Shown here piece by piece: positions 63,181-64,000 of a stretch of 64,000 nt of DNA. Numbering within the stretch: the stretch's first letter is position 1; the number at the start of each line of letters is the position of its first letter. Under the pieces are notes generated by a model, which had not been told where the DNA came from, did no database searches, and saw only the letters and a program-made list of their open reading frames with translations. The DNA comes from Adiantum capillus-veneris. Taxonomy: Eukaryota > Streptophyta > Polypodiopsida > Polypodiales > Pteridaceae. Location: contig CM043965.1 of the NCBI GenBank assembly GCA_014529385.2, forward strand, positions 14,636,912-14,700,911. The letters are read 5' to 3'. Made by a program: the position numbers and the translations under genes.

Positions 63181-63318
63181 ATGGTACCTAAAAGGACCCG
63201 AGAAAATCCTACATCTGATGATGAGGACGTAGCTCCAAAACGAACTACAGCGTCGCACGACGACAAAGCTGGGCCTAGTAGTAGGCCTACGGAGGAGATT
63301 CTTCAGGTGCCAACGTAG
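63181..63318 (+). CDS. Short gag-like start, 45 codons
   Basis: ATG 63181 opens MVPKRTRENPTSDDEDVAPK, a basic/acidic N-terminus like those of chromovirus gags, then stops at TAG 63316-63318; the frame continues QQMADQSQVGF. It might be a leader exon or a decayed gag start. Too short to identify on its own. Confidence 0.35.
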   Translation: MVPKRTRENPTSDDEDVAPKRTTASHDDKAGPSSRPTEEILQVPT

Positions 63319-64000
63319 CAGCAAATGGCCGATCAATCACAGGTGGGTTTTCCATTATTCAATTAAATCTTTAAATAGTTTAAGTTCTTTTATAAGTTAG
63401 CACTGCATACGTAAGGAGTCAGTAAGAATCAAAAAAGGAATAATTGACCAAAAACGAAAGGTAACTTCCAACATGCATTTGTTTATAATGTAGGAAAGAA
63501 TTGTTTGGGTTAAAACTGGTTGAATTAGAAAAGATATGATTGATCATCCTTAAGACAGCTTGTCTCAAGACACCTCCAACTCCTTGGTATAAATTGATGA
63601 ATAATGATGGCTTTCCAGCCACGGATAAGTCGGTTACCCCCATGAACGTTGAGTTTCTACTCCGTGTCATGTCTTGATGTTTCTACATAGGTTAGAATAC
63701 CATTTTTTATCCTAGGAGAGCCGCCCGATTGTATGGGCAACTAGTTTGGTGTATGGGCACCTGGAACCTTGGGTGGGGGTTTATCCACTCCGGATTGTGA
63801 ATAAGGAATGGGTGCCGTATTTTCACCCTTAGGTGGTCTTGAGACAAGAAGAGTACTGGTCATGGTTATTATGGACAATGTTTTGATCGACAGTACCATG
63901 TCGCAAGTCTAAAGATGTCTGTTTGCTAAAAGAATGTTTTCAATATTGTTTTCAAGGACTGTTTTAATGAAATCATGTTATGAAGGATAAAAGGAATCAT
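63319..64000. other. Unassigned right edge
   Basis: No domain recognised. Repeated gtatgggca(a/c)c words at 63740-63770 only. Confidence 0.4.

Larger units (their letters stand above)
60401..64000 (+). mobile_element. Element I: probable LTR element, 5' part only
   Basis: Begins about where H gag ends, with TGTCTGACTG (a possible LTR start; preceding TATGG would be a TSD). It has a perfect plant TATA box, an AT-rich leader with a 150-bp tandem array, and a gag-like ORF start at 63181. No second LTR, PBS or pol lies in the window, so the identification rests on context. Confidence 0.45.

Overview
This window is a block of nested plant LTR retrotransposons. I found no host gene, rRNA, tRNA or CRISPR array. 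Every coding stretch I can name is retroelement gag or pol: zinc knuckles, retropepsin, reverse transcriptase (RT), RNase H (RH), integrase (IN), and one chromodomain. Methionine-type and 'TGGCGCC/TGGTGCC'-type primer-binding sites, polypurine tracts and target-site duplications (TSDs) confirm the reading. The source is a land-plant nuclear genome. The mix of chromovirus and Tat-like Ty3/gypsy families plus very long CT/GA/CA microsatellites would fit a fern, gymnosperm or early-diverging angiosperm, but that is a guess.

Layout. (1) 1-7580, plus: chromovirus 'Chromo-1', left end outside the window, LTRs 0.7% diverged, gag-pol broken by a frameshift and two stops. (2) 7756-21515, minus: 'element A', non-autonomous, with exact 177-bp LTRs, a TTGCC TSD and no recognisable coding. 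It contains 'element B' (9620-18222, plus), a gag-only element with 2.2-2.8 kb pyrimidine-rich LTRs. (3) 'Element C' (minus) is the host of most of this. It enters at 7581, resumes at 21521, is split inside its RT by element D, resumes at 38039, and ends in its 5' LTR near 48215. (4) 'Element D' (24477-38038, plus) is complete: LTRs, PBS, gag, pol, an extra 3' ORF, PPT and a GTCTC TSD. (5) 'Element G' (plus), same family as C, is the target C landed in; its pieces lie at 48216-49795 and 56870-58346. The gap between them holds a minus-strand copia-type element F (50034-54391), a gag-only copia-type element E (50267-53398, plus) inside F, and unassigned DNA. (6) 59205-60400: a minus-strand relative of Chromo-1 ('H'). 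(7) From about 60401 to the end: an AT-rich element 'I' with a TATA box, a 150-bp tandem array and a short gag-like start, running off the window.

Nesting order and LTR divergence agree. A (5.6%) hosts B (about 4-5%), F (about 5%) hosts E (1.5%), and C hosts D (1.8%) and Chromo-1 (0.7%).

The most interesting object is element D. Its pol carries an ordinary-position protease whose catalytic Asp is Glu, and then, after integrase, a second retropepsin-like domain with an intact DTGA motif, followed by four W(V/I)PK motifs. Beyond pol lies a small acidic ORF with its own TATA box and 5'-UTR-like leader. Its gag has four zinc knuckles, three with a shortened CX2CX3HX4C spacing that C and G share. 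The other leads are element A's unusual architecture, the unidentified ORFs of B and C, and the dyad-bearing 150-bp array in I.
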